DNA from: Ustulina deusta
Lineage: Eukaryota; Ascomycota; Sordariomycetes; Xylariales; Xylariaceae
Direction of reading: 5' to 3'
Length of the DNA stretch: 64,000 nt
NCBI GenBank assembly: GCA_023159155.1
Contig: JAJNNX010000044.1
Location: forward strand, 186,001-250,000
The stretch's first letter is position 1. The number at the start of each line of letters is the position of its first letter. Below are positions 1 through 11,121 of the stretch, piece by piece. The notes beneath the pieces are model-generated. The model was not told the DNA's origin. It made no database searches and saw only the letters and a list, made by a program, of their open reading frames with translations. A program made the translations under genes and the position numbers.

Positions 1-1640
1 AACGTGAGCCACCAGACAAGTTCGAGGTACGTAAAGAAGTCGAACGCCTCGGTTGGCGCGAACGCCTTCAGCATCTTTGTCATGTCGATCCACCGCTCCA
101 TCCAGAACCTGGACGGTCGGGTGAGCGGGTCAATAAGGAACATTAATAGTATGCGTGTGTAGACACCGATATGCCAGTTCCCAACCGTTCCCAGACCTTG
201 TATATAAGTGCAGTTGATGGCAGAAATCGAGGGATGTTGTGGTGGGAATGTCTGAAGATACCAGTTGGGAGGGCCATAGGGCTCCTGAAATGAGTCCTCT
301 GGAAGGAAGTCCAGAGCAGGCCGTTTGAACCCCGTGGCCATCACCAGCATGTCACCTTGAATGTCAACTTTTCGACCGGGTCCCCCTTTGGGTACGCCCT
401 TGTCACGCTTGTTGACGAATACGCCACCTTCGTGAAAAGTGTCAATGTCACATCGTACCCACTCCGCAGCGCCCGATCGTAATTTATCCATGATATCCGA
501 ATTCACCATGGGGGTATCGGTGAAAATTCCCTTGGAATCAGGTGCGATATCTCGCAGATCTCGGTAGAAGAATCTTTTAAGCAGCCGCTCCGGGATCCAA
601 GAAAGCGGAGTCTCTTGGCCCCAGATGTTCAGGGATAGCAGAATATCGACTATCATATTACGAGGAATGATCCATTTTTCACTTGGAAAAAAGAGTCAGC
701 GATTTTCATATGTGGGAAATCAGGTATGGGAAGAGCTTGGGGAGTGGAAGGGCCGGGAGTAATAGGATTAAAAATCCCCAATTCGACAATTCAATGGAAT
801 CCTCACCTGCGAGACAAGATATACACTTTCTTCGCACCTTCTTCGAAAGCGTATTCCAATGCCTCAACCGCACTTGCACCGCCTCCAATAATTATCATGG
901 TTTTTCCCTCAACATCGACTCTAATAGACTGTTAATGGAGATCCCGCTATGATACTATATCATGTGTTTTGGATGACTTACCCTGTCAGTCTGCTGGAGT
1001 GGTGCACAGGTTTCTGAAAGGTTTCAATACCGTCAATATGTGGCATCTTGGGATCGCCGCAGGTACCGATTGCGGCAATGATGCCATCGAAATGGCCATT
1101 GGCAGTGTTATTGACGATCCAACGGCCCTGGTCGTCTTTATATAACTTTTCGACCTTCGTTTCGAATTTGGTCCGCGTATCGAGTCCATACTTCTCCCAT
1201 ATCTGTCGAACTTGGCTTAGAATCTGCTGCCGATCCGGATACCCGCCGTCCCATCGAATCGAGGGGTGAAATCTAAACATGGCAGAGTGTACCTGCAGGC
1301 CAGATGTAGTGTTCACGTTCTGCGAAAAGAAAGAATTAGCACGTCTACTCTTTCAGAGTTTTGGATTTACTATATAGTTACTAACGCTCCAGATGCCTCC
1401 TAAGTTCTTCTTTGTCCCGGATTCGAATATGACCACATCGAATCCATGGCCAATGCAATGAGCTGCTGCCGAGACACCAGTGATGCCGGCGCCAATAACG
1501 GCAATTTTAGGCCTTCCCAAGTGTGCACTGGGTGGCAGGGGCGTGGGCGCAAAGATAACATTGGTTAACCATTGGAATATCTGAAAGGCGAATAAAAAAG
1601 GGTGAAAAAGAGGATTTGGGAGACGAGTCTGGGAACTCAT
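1..1640 (-). CDS. Flavin-containing monooxygenase, C-terminal part beyond left edge
   Basis: Probable FAD/NADPH-dependent monooxygenase that oxygenates small substrates. Four exons fit: 1640-1386, 1319-982, 920-807 and 681 to the window edge. Junctions keep frame, for example GIWS joined to NVNTTSG. Seen: an N-terminal hydrophobic segment (FLFAFQIFQWLTNVIF), then the FAD-binding GAGITGVSAAAH Rossmann loop at about residues 54-65, FESGTKKNLGGIWS after it, and a second dinucleotide loop IIGGGASAVEALEY in exon 3. The ATG-like motif MLVMATGFKRP lies in exon 4. The order FAD loop, NADP loop, ATGF motif is the layout of flavin monooxygenases. A second in-frame ATG lies two codons upstream, at 1646. 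The open frame runs off base 1, so the C terminus is not visible. Substrate unknown. Confidence 0.88.
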
Positions 1641-1646
1641 CTTCAA

Positions 1647-1981
1647 ATCAGTGGGGTACCGAAGTATATGAGATGGGTACAGCTGCAGTAGTTGGAGTTA
1701 CGTAGTAAAACCCGTGGCCTTGAAGCTTCGGGATCAGAAAATCCCAAGCGAATGAATTAAATTTACAAGACATATAAACAGATCAGGAACAAGTGCCTCC
1801 AAGGTATGATGTAATAGACTTGTCATTAACTGGAGCTACCGCAGCTTCTATCTGCTTTCGCTAAGCTCACTGGTTGGTTGTTGGAGCCAATCAGGAATCC
1901 CTGTCCCATGACATCACCATCGCGACGATCGGCTTCTTACATGTGATTGGGGCTAACCAACCTTAGCATGGCATCGCCATC
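1647..1981. other. Intergenic, nothing recognised
   Basis: About 335 bases upstream of the monooxygenase and downstream of the ankyrin/AAA+ relic. It probably holds the monooxygenase promoter. I see no ORF, repeat or RNA gene. Confidence 0.5.
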
Positions 1982-3138
1982 TCACCAGACGGTTGGACTC
2001 GAATTTTCAGGGCGTCCCTTTGTTGCGTCTCCTGCATGTGCCAGACCTCGATTTCTTCGTCTGCGTTTAATCCAACCTTGAACTGAGCCACTGACTGGCT
2101 GGCACTGACTGATGTCCTCGTCGAGTGCCAGATACTGGCTCACAATGGGCAGAGATACGGCGTCAGCAACACCCCAGAGAATGCTCCTCGCCCCTAGCCG
2201 AGGCGTGTAGCTGTCATTCGCAATGCCGGAGCAGATCGGGACGTCATCCTCGATATTCAGGCGGGTATTGCCTACGAGGCCATCGTTTTGTCTATTCGGC
2301 GAGACAACGACAGGCTGGCTGAGCTGTGCTTCCAGACCCATCAGAGCTTTGTGGGCTATCACTGCCTGCTCATCAGGCGTGAAGGTGAGGAACGGCATGA
2401 TTTCCGACACTCGCCCCGCCAGTGGTGCGCCGAACTGGGATGTGCACTCCTTTTTGAGGTCGCTTTTTAGCCGGCGCAGAAGATTCGTCTCCTTCTGCTC
2501 GTTCCGCGGCTCGGAGAGCCCCTATTTTACTCACTTGCCACAAGCGATAGCGTTGGGTTATATTCAAAACTGAGACGACCATTTCTAGAACAACCATTTT
2601 GCGCATTAGCGGTGTGCACCAACTCTGCTTCTCCTCCATGTTGTCAGTCAATTCTCCCTGAATGGACCCATCTACTGGAAGCCTTCCATTGAATGGCATA
2701 TAAAAAGCTCGAGGTATGACGAAGGGAGAGGCCCCGAGCATCAGGAGTGTTTCTACTGTACTGGTTGCCTGCTGAACAGTCCTCGTATCTCTTGTGTAAA
2801 GAATCGCAAATGCCAATAAGGGGAGGCGCTGTAAACCAGAGGTCGCGTTGGGGTCACCGCCATACTTGACCCAACACCGAATCATATCTAGATGATCCAT
2901 ATGCACGATGTAGAAAATTGTAGGGAACTGGCACACTTGCTTATTCATGCTTGCTCGTAACTTTTCACCGTCGAGTTGGTCATAGTATGCGAGGTACCTC
3001 TGGACAGAATCAACCGGCTCTCCGTTCTGGATTGCGCCAATTACGTTTGTAACGTTGAATTCATCTGAGTTTAAACCAGCTGGTGTCAGGCCATCGGGGG
3101 CAACACAATCAGGCAGGAAGCCGCCGACATTTTAGAAT
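1982..3138 (-). pseudogene. Ankyrin-repeat/Clp-like AAA+ ATPase relic, ATPase core deleted
   Basis: Two pieces of one protein family lie in different frames. The upstream piece (about 3138-2540) is ankyrin-like: MDHLDMIRCWVKYGGDPNA, then STVETLLMLGASPF, ending in NITQRYRLW. The downstream piece (about 2528-1982) begins near NEQKETNLLRRLKSDLKKE and continues SQFGAPLAGRVSEIMPFLTF and TPDEQAVIAHKAL. It ends in a YTPRLGARSILWGV segment typical of the C-terminal small domain of Clp-type AAA+ ATPases. In fungal ankyrin-Clp proteins the Walker A, Walker B and sensor region of roughly 200-250 residues sits between these pieces. Here it is missing, and the frame shifts at about 2530, with a TAG just upstream in the C-terminal frame. 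A 14-base GTGAGT..TAG stretch at the junction is too short for an intron. No start codon opens the ankyrin part, where a TAA lies just upstream in frame. Family assignment is from memory of conserved patterns. Confidence 0.72.
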
Positions 3139-4412
3139 TGCCAGTCTTAGAGCTTACTGTAGGTATAACACTTAAGTTGTCTACGCCCTATTATGTCTTG
3201 TTACTCCTCTGTGATAACAATATAATTCTGGTAGAGGGTCGTACCTGAGTATGAAACTCGTTCACAGCTCTTTCAACTTCGCCACGATACTTCAAACCGA
3301 TATTATACCTGTTAAGCAATTTATTTGTTAAGAAAAAGAAGGGAAGGGAGAGAAGTAAGGACATGAAACCTGCTTAGCGATCCTCTTTGGGCACCTGCAA
3401 CAGCGTTTGTTGAATGATGCAACGGGGGATGGCGGCGCAACCGGAGATTAAGCGCTCATTGAGATATCTGACGCGAGGTCGTTTGGCCAAATTCAATAGT
3501 TCTGTGGGCATGTAAAGAAGTATCAATCTAATCGCTCACGGGGACGAAACACTTTTATATGCTTTGATTGCACCGGGTTATTGTCGAGGTAGCTAAACAT
3601 CCTGGGCACGATTCGATAGATATCTGCGCATTACGCTCTGCTTCTAGAGTCGTCCCAAGTCACGTAGATGCCCCGAGGCGTGCAGGTCTATCCGAGAACT
3701 GAGACAACAGGACGTGTTTGAAATAGGTATTGTAGCCTGGGTAGTTGAGATGCAAACAGGATATCCTGCACTATTATCCCTTGAATTAGAAGCAAATCGG
3801 CCAAGGGATCAACTATTCTTACAACTATTCTTACAATTATTCTTACAATTATTCTTACAATTATTTTACCAGAGTATCTCAGTTAATATTCAACACTTAT
3901 GCGAGTCCGTTTGCGGGACGAGAGAGAACTGGGATGACACAATCAACTTAACGTGGGAAACGCCGCAATGAGGCCCATGGTAGCAGGTTTTTCCAACAAT
4001 TCCCACATATCATAAGTTTTCGGGTTAAACCATACTAATTTGCTCTATCGTTGCATAGGTAATAAAGCCTGAATGGCTCAAGCCGATGATGCACCATTAA
4101 TGACTGTATACTTGTCCCAACGATAGAATAATAGCAAAGTCTTGTTCTTGCCTTGGTTCGCTATTGTCTGTTGAAAAGTGGCCGAGCCGAAATCCCAACA
4201 TCAGCTAGCCGGGTACTGTTAGAAAGATCATCAGTCAGTGGTATCGACTGCTTCTAAATTAGTCCTCCGGAACATCTCAAAGGCTTAAGGATCTTGTTTC
4301 TAATAGTTTTGGAACCAAAATAAACCCTAATTATCACCCCAGCGCCATATCAAGTTTGAGTATATAAATATTCCCTCGCCCTTTATATTTTATGAACCAT
4401 TCCCAACCCATA
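3139..4412. other. Intergenic, AT-rich
   Basis: No coding region is supported. The only distinct structure is a short 12-base tandem repeat at 3810-3865. A TATA-like stretch (tatataaatattccc) lies near 4363-4377. Confidence 0.5.
3810..3865. repeat. 12-base tandem repeat (ACAACTATTCTT type)
   Basis: About 4.5 head-to-tail copies of a 12-base unit, ACAACTATTCTT drifting to ACAATTATTCTT. The C-to-T difference is the only change between early and late units, so it expanded recently by slippage. Confidence 0.9.
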
Positions 4413-5172
4413 CTACCTTGCTCGCCAGTCGTTTGACCCCATTGCTTGCGTATGTCTAGCCGATGAAATTTGTGTCATTTTTGAGGTCCAAGAATACAGT
4501 CTAGGATTTCGAGGTAGCTCCCCGTCGTGCGGCTGCATTGATTCGACGGACATCAGCCTATCTGGCATAGGGCCTCCTCTAGCCCTGACTACATCAACGT
4601 ATACATCCCCGTGTACGTTAATCCAATCCTTTCCATTTCCAAGATAAATTGTGAAATGGCTATCCTCACCACGTTGCATCTCCGCGGTTTTGAGGTTCGT
4701 TACCTCGTCCCGTCGAGTTTTCCAGTCATGAACATGCGCCCTAGATAAGAAACTTGTTAGCGAAATATGTATTAGATAGTAATTGCGAGGACGTAGTGAA
4801 CTGACCTAATCCATATATGTGTGAATTTCCATTCTTTACATAACCCACGAGCAAAATCATTGAATCGATTTAGCTCCGTGTCTTGAAACCGGGGCACACC
4901 TCTATATAGAATCTGTTTTAAGTTAGCTAACTAGCCATAGCAAGGACACATTTGTGTAGGAAGCTCACACAGGGATCGTTCAGTGTGCCTTCACCGAAGG
5001 TTGCTATGCTCACAATCGGCGTGCCGGTCCCACGCTGCGCTGGCAACCAAGCCCCTGTGGGTATGGGATCTCCAGGATTCCAACTGATATTTAAATCATT
5101 TCTCCCAACATTTCTTCTAGATCGGCTAGCACTTGACATGATTTCACAACCTACAATCTCTTTGGGGAGCAC
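4413..5172 (-). CDS. Hypothetical protein, three exons
   Basis: Exons 5172-4969, 4912-4806 and 4740-4413 join in frame to a 212-residue protein. Intron 1 (GTGAGC..AACAG) contains GCTAAC, and intron 2 (GTCAGT..TATCTAG) contains GCTAAC, a normal fungal branch site. Visible text includes SWNPGDPIPTGAWLPAQRGT, VSIATFGEG, RFNDFARGLCKEWKFTHIWI and GDVYVDVVRARGG. I recognise no domain, signal peptide or membrane segment. The two clean introns restoring one long frame are the main evidence for a real gene. The start is the first ATG of the exon 1 frame, and an extra upstream exon cannot be excluded. It lies 430 bases downstream of the kinase stop, on the same strand. Confidence 0.6.
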
Positions 5173-5602
5173 AATTTACATGGACCATTCTACCTTATTC
5201 CAACGCTGTATTGACATTTATACTAATTGCCCTTTTTGATGTACCTACCACAAAGGCTTCGAGTTCTTTCAGTCCCAAAACCTTTCATGAGGCATGAGAA
5301 ATAGCTGCAACCGTACATTAAGCTCGCTCAAAGGAGTGCTGGTGTGACTTTGTACCTCGCGGTGCATATTGTAAGGCCGGAGGGGGCCATCTAGGCGCAG
5401 AAGCGTTATGGTTCAATCAGGATGCTAGGTATTGTGCTGGAGGTTAGTTTAAATGTTGAAGAGATGCTGGTTAACATGCCCATGAGTTTGGCCTTCGCTA
5501 AGTTGGGAGGTTTACAATTAATAGATCGAATTATAAACTAGTCAAAGCCCTTCCCCGGGGCTCCGAACTACAACAACAACAACACTCCCCCTTTTGTGGC
5601 GA
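5173..5602. other. Intergenic between kinase and hypothetical gene
   Basis: A 430-base spacer that should hold the kinase 3' UTR and the promoter of the minus-strand hypothetical gene. A short (CAA)n run lies near 5572-5584. Nothing else is seen. Confidence 0.5.
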
Positions 5603-7312
5603 TTACAGTACAATAATCCTGATAACCTCTATCCTTCGGCAGAGTGTGTCAGCTGGGAAAAAGTAATACAGAACGGCAAGTGCCAGGAATATGATTGCCA
5701 ATAGTAATAAATGGGTCGGAATTTGCATGGCGCCTGTTGGCACGAGTCTTTGTACTAGTTCCCATAACCTGGTCAACCAACTCGGCTGGGGGGCGTTGGT
5801 GGATAAAGCCGACTCTGGGGTTGAGATAGCATGATCGCCATTACCTGTGTCGGCGGGCGCTGGTACACTTTCCTGCGTTTTTTCGAGTATTTTTTTGAAC
5901 CAAGCGTGCCTTAGAATATTAGCTGCGCTTATTCTTTGACTGGGCTGGTACTTGAACAGTTGGCTTAGCAGATCTGCTAACAACACCACCTCAGCTCCTG
6001 GCAGGCGATAATGTAGAACTTCCCATTTTTCTTCGTTGTCGTCATCGTCGCCCCCAGAAGGCACTAGTACTTGCTCATATAACGTCTTGCCTAACTCAAG
6101 CTCCAGTTCGCGAACACATGAGTTACCGGTCGTTTCCCCAGTGATACTACTCAAATTTTGGCTATCCGCTTGCTCATTTTCACTTGGCGGCACGGGTTTC
6201 TCCATGACTCCGTCCCGCTTACCGGATTTTTCGTAGCGGCGCATCTCATCTTTGTAGAATGCTTCCGCAGCGGCATGCCGGTAGGGAGCAGTTATTGGTC
6301 CGGCAAAAAGCTCCATGCGCCTGAGCGGGCCATTGAAGCCTGGGTCTTGTGACCTACCAGTTCGAATTTCCATGATAGAGTAAGCCAGAGACCATATATC
6401 ACTTCCTCGCCCGGGAGACAAGCCTCCATAGATAACTTCAGGAGCCGCGTACACCCTAGGAATGCCAAGGGACTTTGGCGGCACAGATTCTTCGAAAGCT
6501 TCTCCAAAGTCGACTATTGCAATGTCATCCGATACGAATTTTTTGAGCTCCGACCACCAAAGAGGCTCAACAACCCATTTGGGGGCATGTGGGCTACGTT
6601 CGCCTTCGACTGTGAGTACTTCATCTTTGTTCGGATAATGAAGGAGTTCGAAAAGCTGGTCCGGCTCAAGGTGATCGAGGCCATTATCTTTTAACTTCAT
6701 GAGGATATTGTCGGGCCGGAAGTCACCATGACAGATCCCTCTGCGATGAAGGAAATCTAAGCCCTCCGTAAGTTGGTAACAAACGTTATTGATACGAGTC
6801 GCATCAGTGCCAAGCGACATATGTCTCCATTCGGATACTGTTGGCCCCAGCACAGGTAGCACACTGCAGAGATGTCTTCCGTTTGGGCCTTCAATCCAGA
6901 AAAACTCCAACGGGATTGCGACGTGGCCATTCTCCAACTGCAAAGCATCGCCACCTTTTTGTAGTAGCTCTGCAACTCTGAGCTCCGGACTATCGTCGTG
7001 AGACCGGGATGCTGCATTAATTTTAACAGCCCTCCATTTTCGTATGTTTTTTTCGTAGCAAAGCCATACAGTAGCTATGCCACCACTTCCTAGTTTATGG
7101 CAAACTTCAAACCTGCCATCAAGCATATCGAACATATCAACGGGGTGGAATCCGCCGGGTCGGTAATCCTCCACATCTTCGACACCCTCTAACCCGTACA
7201 GTTTTGCATATCGCGGTTTGTGCAGCTCAGCAGATCCATAATTTTCGGCTTTGTCATTTAATTCGCTGCCGCGTGGCAAGTCTGGAGTTGTACTTGGAGT
7301 AGCGGCGGTCAT
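5603..7312 (-). CDS. SRPK-like protein kinase with C-terminal membrane segment
   Basis: A 569-residue single-exon serine/threonine kinase. The N-terminal lead DYRPGGFHPVDMFDMLDGRF at about 49-68 is the signature entry of SRPK kinases. Then come the glycine loop KLGSGGIATVW (73-83), lysine in RAVKI (K97), catalytic loop HGDFRPDN (195-202), DFG in IVDFGEAF (268-270), APE motif YAAPEVIYGG (288-297) and SDIWSLAYSIMEI (304-316). The catalytic loop has HGD where most kinases have HRD. SRPK-family kinases phosphorylate SR splicing proteins. Oddity: after a Pro/Thr-rich linker the protein ends with a strongly hydrophobic stretch (LLLLAIIFLALAVLYYFF, about 534-551) and a basic tail, suggesting a C-terminal membrane anchor. 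Soluble SRPKs lack this, so the target is uncertain. Confidence 0.92.
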   Translation of the reverse strand: MTAATPSTTPDLPRGSELNDKAENYGSAELHKPRYAKLYGLEGVEDVEDYRPGGFHPVDMFDMLDGRFEVCHKLGSGGIATVWLCYEKNIRKWRAVKINAASRSHDDSPELRVAELLQKGGDALQLENGHVAIPLEFFWIEGPNGRHLCSVLPVLGPTVSEWRHMSLGTDATRINNVCYQLTEGLDFLHRRGICHGDFRPDNILMKLKDNGLDHLEPDQLFELLHYPNKDEVLTVEGERSPHAPKWVVEPLWWSELKKFVSDDIAIVDFGEAFEESVPPKSLGIPRVYAAPEVIYGGLSPGRGSDIWSLAYSIMEIRTGRSQDPGFNGPLRRMELFAGPITAPYRHAAAEAFYKDEMRRYEKSGKRDGVMEKPVPPSENEQADSQNLSSITGETTGNSCVRELELELGKTLYEQVLVPSGGDDDDNEEKWEVLHYRLPGAEVVLLADLLSQLFKYQPSQRISAANILRHAWFKKILEKTQESVPAPADTGNGDHAISTPESALSTNAPQPSWLTRLWELVQRLVPTGAMQIPTHLLLLAIIFLALAVLYYFFPADTLCRRIEVIRIIVL

Positions 7313-8454
7313 TCTCGTACTTTACTAAGCGGCGATAATCTGATGCAAACTAAAGCTAGTCGTAACGCTTAAAATGGTAATAATGGTGAGTTGAAAATTA
7401 AGACCACGAGAGCAGTGAGATTCGAGATTTCTTATCTCCTTGGCCCAAAGAAAACATGAAGTACACCTAGATGAGGTTGTTTGCTGAAGTGGGCTTTAAA
7501 TGGGGGAAATCTGAATTGGGAGCGTTTTAAGGACAAAAAAATTGGCAAACATAAAGAATGTCTTCGTTTTTCGCTGAAACAAGTATGGCATGAGTGAAAA
7601 CAAGATTATTGTCATGTGACCGCTTTATTCCGAACAAAGAATGTATCTTGTGCATTGTTAGCAGACACAACCCATTAGAAAATTCTGCACAATGAATGCG
7701 TTGACGACAGCTAAAACAGACCCCCCCCCTCCTCCCCCTCCTCCGTCCCCCCTGAGAAGAAAGAAAATAAAAATAAAAATAAAAATAATCTTCTAAATTT
7801 GTAATATTTGCATCGTAGATTGGTAATCCAGCCAGAGTTCCAGTTACCGTTCTAGACCGATTTGATCAGTACCAAATCTTTTAATTCCATTCGGAAACTA
7901 TATGCTGCACGTGCGAGATGGAATATAGATATCCGAAACTAGCTTGATGTATTCGCTCGCAGCACGGCAATGCATTAGATAGTCGTAGTGTACGGCAGTT
8001 ATTGTCAGTTTTGCATGTATGGTAAATTCGGATGCAAGTGGGACAAATATCCGATAATCACAATCTAAGCCCAGTGTCATAGAGAAACACATCAACGTCT
8101 CCTAATGTCTACGACCGCAAGGTTTTAAGCTTAACAAGGGTGGGTTCATAAGCTAGCCCGGTCAACAATCGGGCGCGCTCACTTTATTAGGTATTATGGT
8201 ATCACTACTCCATAAACTACATAATATGATTCAGAGGGGCTGCAAAATCGGAGTGAATCAGGAAATGTCTTCCTTTTGTTTTAGTCAGAGTGTGTATCAC
8301 ACGGCAACACCAACAAAGGATGTGCCGGTCCCTAATATCGTATTTATGTCATTGCAATATGCCCTATAGAGCCAATCCGATATATTAATTATGCATTTAT
8401 ATTCTCATAGAGTAGTATTTGGGCCTAAATAGGTAGCCAACACACATTCATTTG
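7313..8454. other. Intergenic with simple repeats
   Basis: Upstream region of the kinase. It contains a C/T-rich tract (about 7722-7752) followed by an (AAAAT)n run (about 7763-7787). No gene supported. Confidence 0.5.
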
Positions 8455-8613
8455 TCAGTAATACGATGACTTGCTAGGAAGTTTTGGAAAGTTGAAGTGG
8501 TCTTCGCAAAATAGTGAGCCACCAAACAGACCAATGAGAGATCCATCCATGTACCTGTATGGCTTGGCGCCGAGAGCATCGCGCTCACCCCGCCAATAAT
8601 AACGGCGAATCAT
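8455..8613 (-). CDS. Possible small ORF of 52 residues
   Basis: A short frame starting MIRRYYWRGERDALGAKPYR and ending FNFPKLPSKSSYY with TGA. An in-frame TAA sits immediately before the ATG. The composition (many Tyr, Gly, charged residues; segment YMDGSLIGLFGGSLFCEDHF) looks more protein-like than the surrounding AT-rich DNA. I cannot name a family. It may be a small gene, a terminal exon or a relic of one. Confidence 0.3.
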   Translation of the reverse strand: MIRRYYWRGERDALGAKPYRYMDGSLIGLFGGSLFCEDHFNFPKLPSKSSYY

Positions 8614-10523
8614 TTACATGGTCTGGACTGCTGCCGATTATTACGCAATGTTAAGACTTGAGTTACTAGAAGCCGACACTAGGATACCGGGGGCATTACT
8701 TGAAAGACCGACGCACATTTGTCGGGAAATTAACTAGGCGGTATACAGCGTATCCGGTATTTTCTTAGACACATCGTTTCATTACAATATTGTATAACTT
8801 TGAACATCGAAAGCTGGATACTTGATGAGGGGTAATGTGCGTTGTCTGAACTGCCACATCTTCTTTTCTGTTGTTATTGCTGGGTAAACAAATAACCAGA
8901 AGCAACTCGCTCAGCATTGATTAACTTCCTGAAGACCAAGGTCATGGATATTTGTTTAACTCTGATATATACATCGACTAAATTGGCCTGATAGGGCTGG
9001 CTTATGCACTAACAGTTCATCCAGAGTCTTTAGTAAGGGAAAAGCGGCTACACTCGGCGGCTGTTCTCGTTCCCCACGTCTCTCTTTTCTGCGTGTAACG
9101 CCATCTAGTCAGTAATGCCGAGCGGGCACTGTGGATATAGCGGATAACTGTGTATCGTTTCTTCGTTGTTTGACAGGTTGCTTACCGTCACAGGGCATAG
9201 GCACATTGCATGAATTAAGGGAGAGTGTTTATTACTGCACATCAGGTGCTTGAGAACTAGCTTCACAATCACCCTCAAGTGTAAATGAGGACTGATTTCT
9301 GTTTTTTGCTACGCTGTGAGTATTGATGTGTACTACTGTCCGTCCGGGATGGGGCTATGTGTCTTCCCGACGGCTAACGGCTGTTACCTACTACTAATAT
9401 AACCGCGACAATCTCTGGTTCCAACTGTTCCGCCACAGAGGTAATGCGACGTGTGGTACTACACTATCTTGGTGCTACTTAAGGAGAGGGCGGTCCAGAA
9501 CGAATTATCCACTGACGTGGTATCAAGTAAATGCGCCACAGATACACAACATAAGTCACATATGTGACCCTCATCCCTATTTGTGCTCTGCAGGAGGTTC
9601 TAACAGATACGCACAAGATTTCTATTACCGTTCAACCCAATGGGATCCTACCATTCATTCCCCGTGTTGGCCACGACACTCCCCCGCCAGCCTTGTACAC
9701 CATCAATATATTGTTAGAACTTAAGGCTGACTAGGTACCGTGGCGCATTGATAAGGTAGGCGGCTTAAGTGCTTGATGGATAATGATCTGCCACTATTGA
9801 CGTGGTTAAAGTCGTCTCGGGTGTCACGGTCGATATGAAACTATTTTCCATCTTGTTTTCCAACGTGAGGCGAACATTGCTTGAAACCCTTTTGGTCAGA
9901 ATTTTGGCGGACGCAAAACAAAAATGAAGGAGAAACTTAATGGAGTTGATTATGAATTCGCTAGGGTGCCTTGGTTGCATGAATATGTTTGCACACGGAG
10001 CTAGGCTTATCCGTGTACTTCAATAGGGATTGATTGTTCCTGCTGTACATCTACGGGCTGATTGGTAATATAATACATCGTCATATTAATGACGAAATAC
10101 AATAATTAGTTGATTGCACGTGTGTGTAGCTAGGTATCGTTGCCGGCGTGTGATCCTTATGTCCAATCCCAAGACTTGTTTTATTATTGTTCTAGCCGTG
10201 TATAACTACATGTACCTAGATTCGCTACTTTTCCACTCCTATTGGTCCATCCATCGGTGTTCTACACTACTCGCATCACTTCAGCTGCTGTCAGGGAGGA
10301 GGGAAATGCGAGGCATTAGGGTATTATCACGTCCTCCTTCACAAACGCAAAAGAATTGACATGGCAGAAAAGTATAAAGATAGAGAATGCATCCTATTCT
10401 CGAGCCATATTCTCTCTTCCCTAAGCTCACCACTGCCAGTATAAGCTTATCGTTAACTGCCCGTCAAAACTTACAAAACCTACACAATAACCCATTGACG
10501 TCTTCTCCTAGACAGTTCTCATT
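8614..10523. other. Gene-poor intergenic stretch
   Basis: About 1.9 kb of AT-rich sequence with only short, unconvincing frames on both strands. A promoter for the secreted beta-barrel gene is expected at its right end, where TATAAAGATAGAG lies at about 10373-10385. Confidence 0.5.
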
Positions 10524-11121
10524 ATGATTTCTCTCACCAAGCTCATCATTGCCCTTGGTCTCGCTATTGGCCCTGCCATGGCCAGCGGTGGGGATATGAC
10601 TTATTACAATCCTGGACTTGGTTATTGTGGCCAAACTAATGGCGACAATGACGCGGTTGTTGCCCTCTCCCCGGGTGAAGTAGTGGGCAAGTGCGGCAAG
10701 ACGAGTACGCATCCCTGAGTCTTCCCCTCGATGTTTTTGCTCCGACTCTCTCCAGAAACTCTCGAAAATAGTCAAGTCTTGGCCGTAAGGGGTGGTTTTT
10801 AACACTTTCATTCTTATAGTCAAGATCCATCACGATGGGAAGTCCGCTACTGCCAAGGTCGTCGACAAGTGCCCTGGCTGTGCAGCTGGTTCTATTGAGT
10901 AAGTATTAATGCAAACCCAAACTTGACTCCCCGCCCTTCTCTCCCACAGTGCTACGAGTCAAAGTGGTTTCTAATCTTCTACCTGCTCTTAACTTCATGG
11001 CGTATCTGACGAAGAAAACGAAATTACTGACTTTCAATGTTACAGTGTCTCGCCAGTTGTTTTTAAGCAGCTCGCCAATCTTGATCAGGGACGCGTTCAT
11101 GTCACTTGGGAGTTTGCTTAA
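10524..11121 (+). CDS. Secreted RlpA-like double-psi beta-barrel protein
   Basis: Three exons (10524-10704, 10820-10898, 11046-11121) give 111 residues. A signal peptide, MISLTKLIIALGLAIGPAMA, is followed by DMTYYNPGLGYCGQTNGDND, GKCGKTI, ATAKVVDKCPGCAAGSIDVS and a C-terminal GRVHVTWEF. This order (TYYNPGLGxCG, DxCPxC, DxSPxxF, GxxxxxW) is the RlpA-like/barwin-related double-psi beta-barrel of small fungal secreted proteins. The three visible mature-region Cys in CG, KCG and KCPGC positions fit disulfides. Introns carry GTACGC and GTAAGT donors and keep frame. The usual Asp of the barrel (DKCPGC) is present. Such proteins are usually small secreted wall-associated or effector-like proteins, and no enzyme activity can be inferred. 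Confidence 0.9.

Noticed and set aside
2526..2539. Possible intron at the ankyrin/AAA+ junction (GTGAGT..TAG)
   Set aside because: Only 14 bases long, far shorter than any fungal intron, and it would not restore the missing domain.
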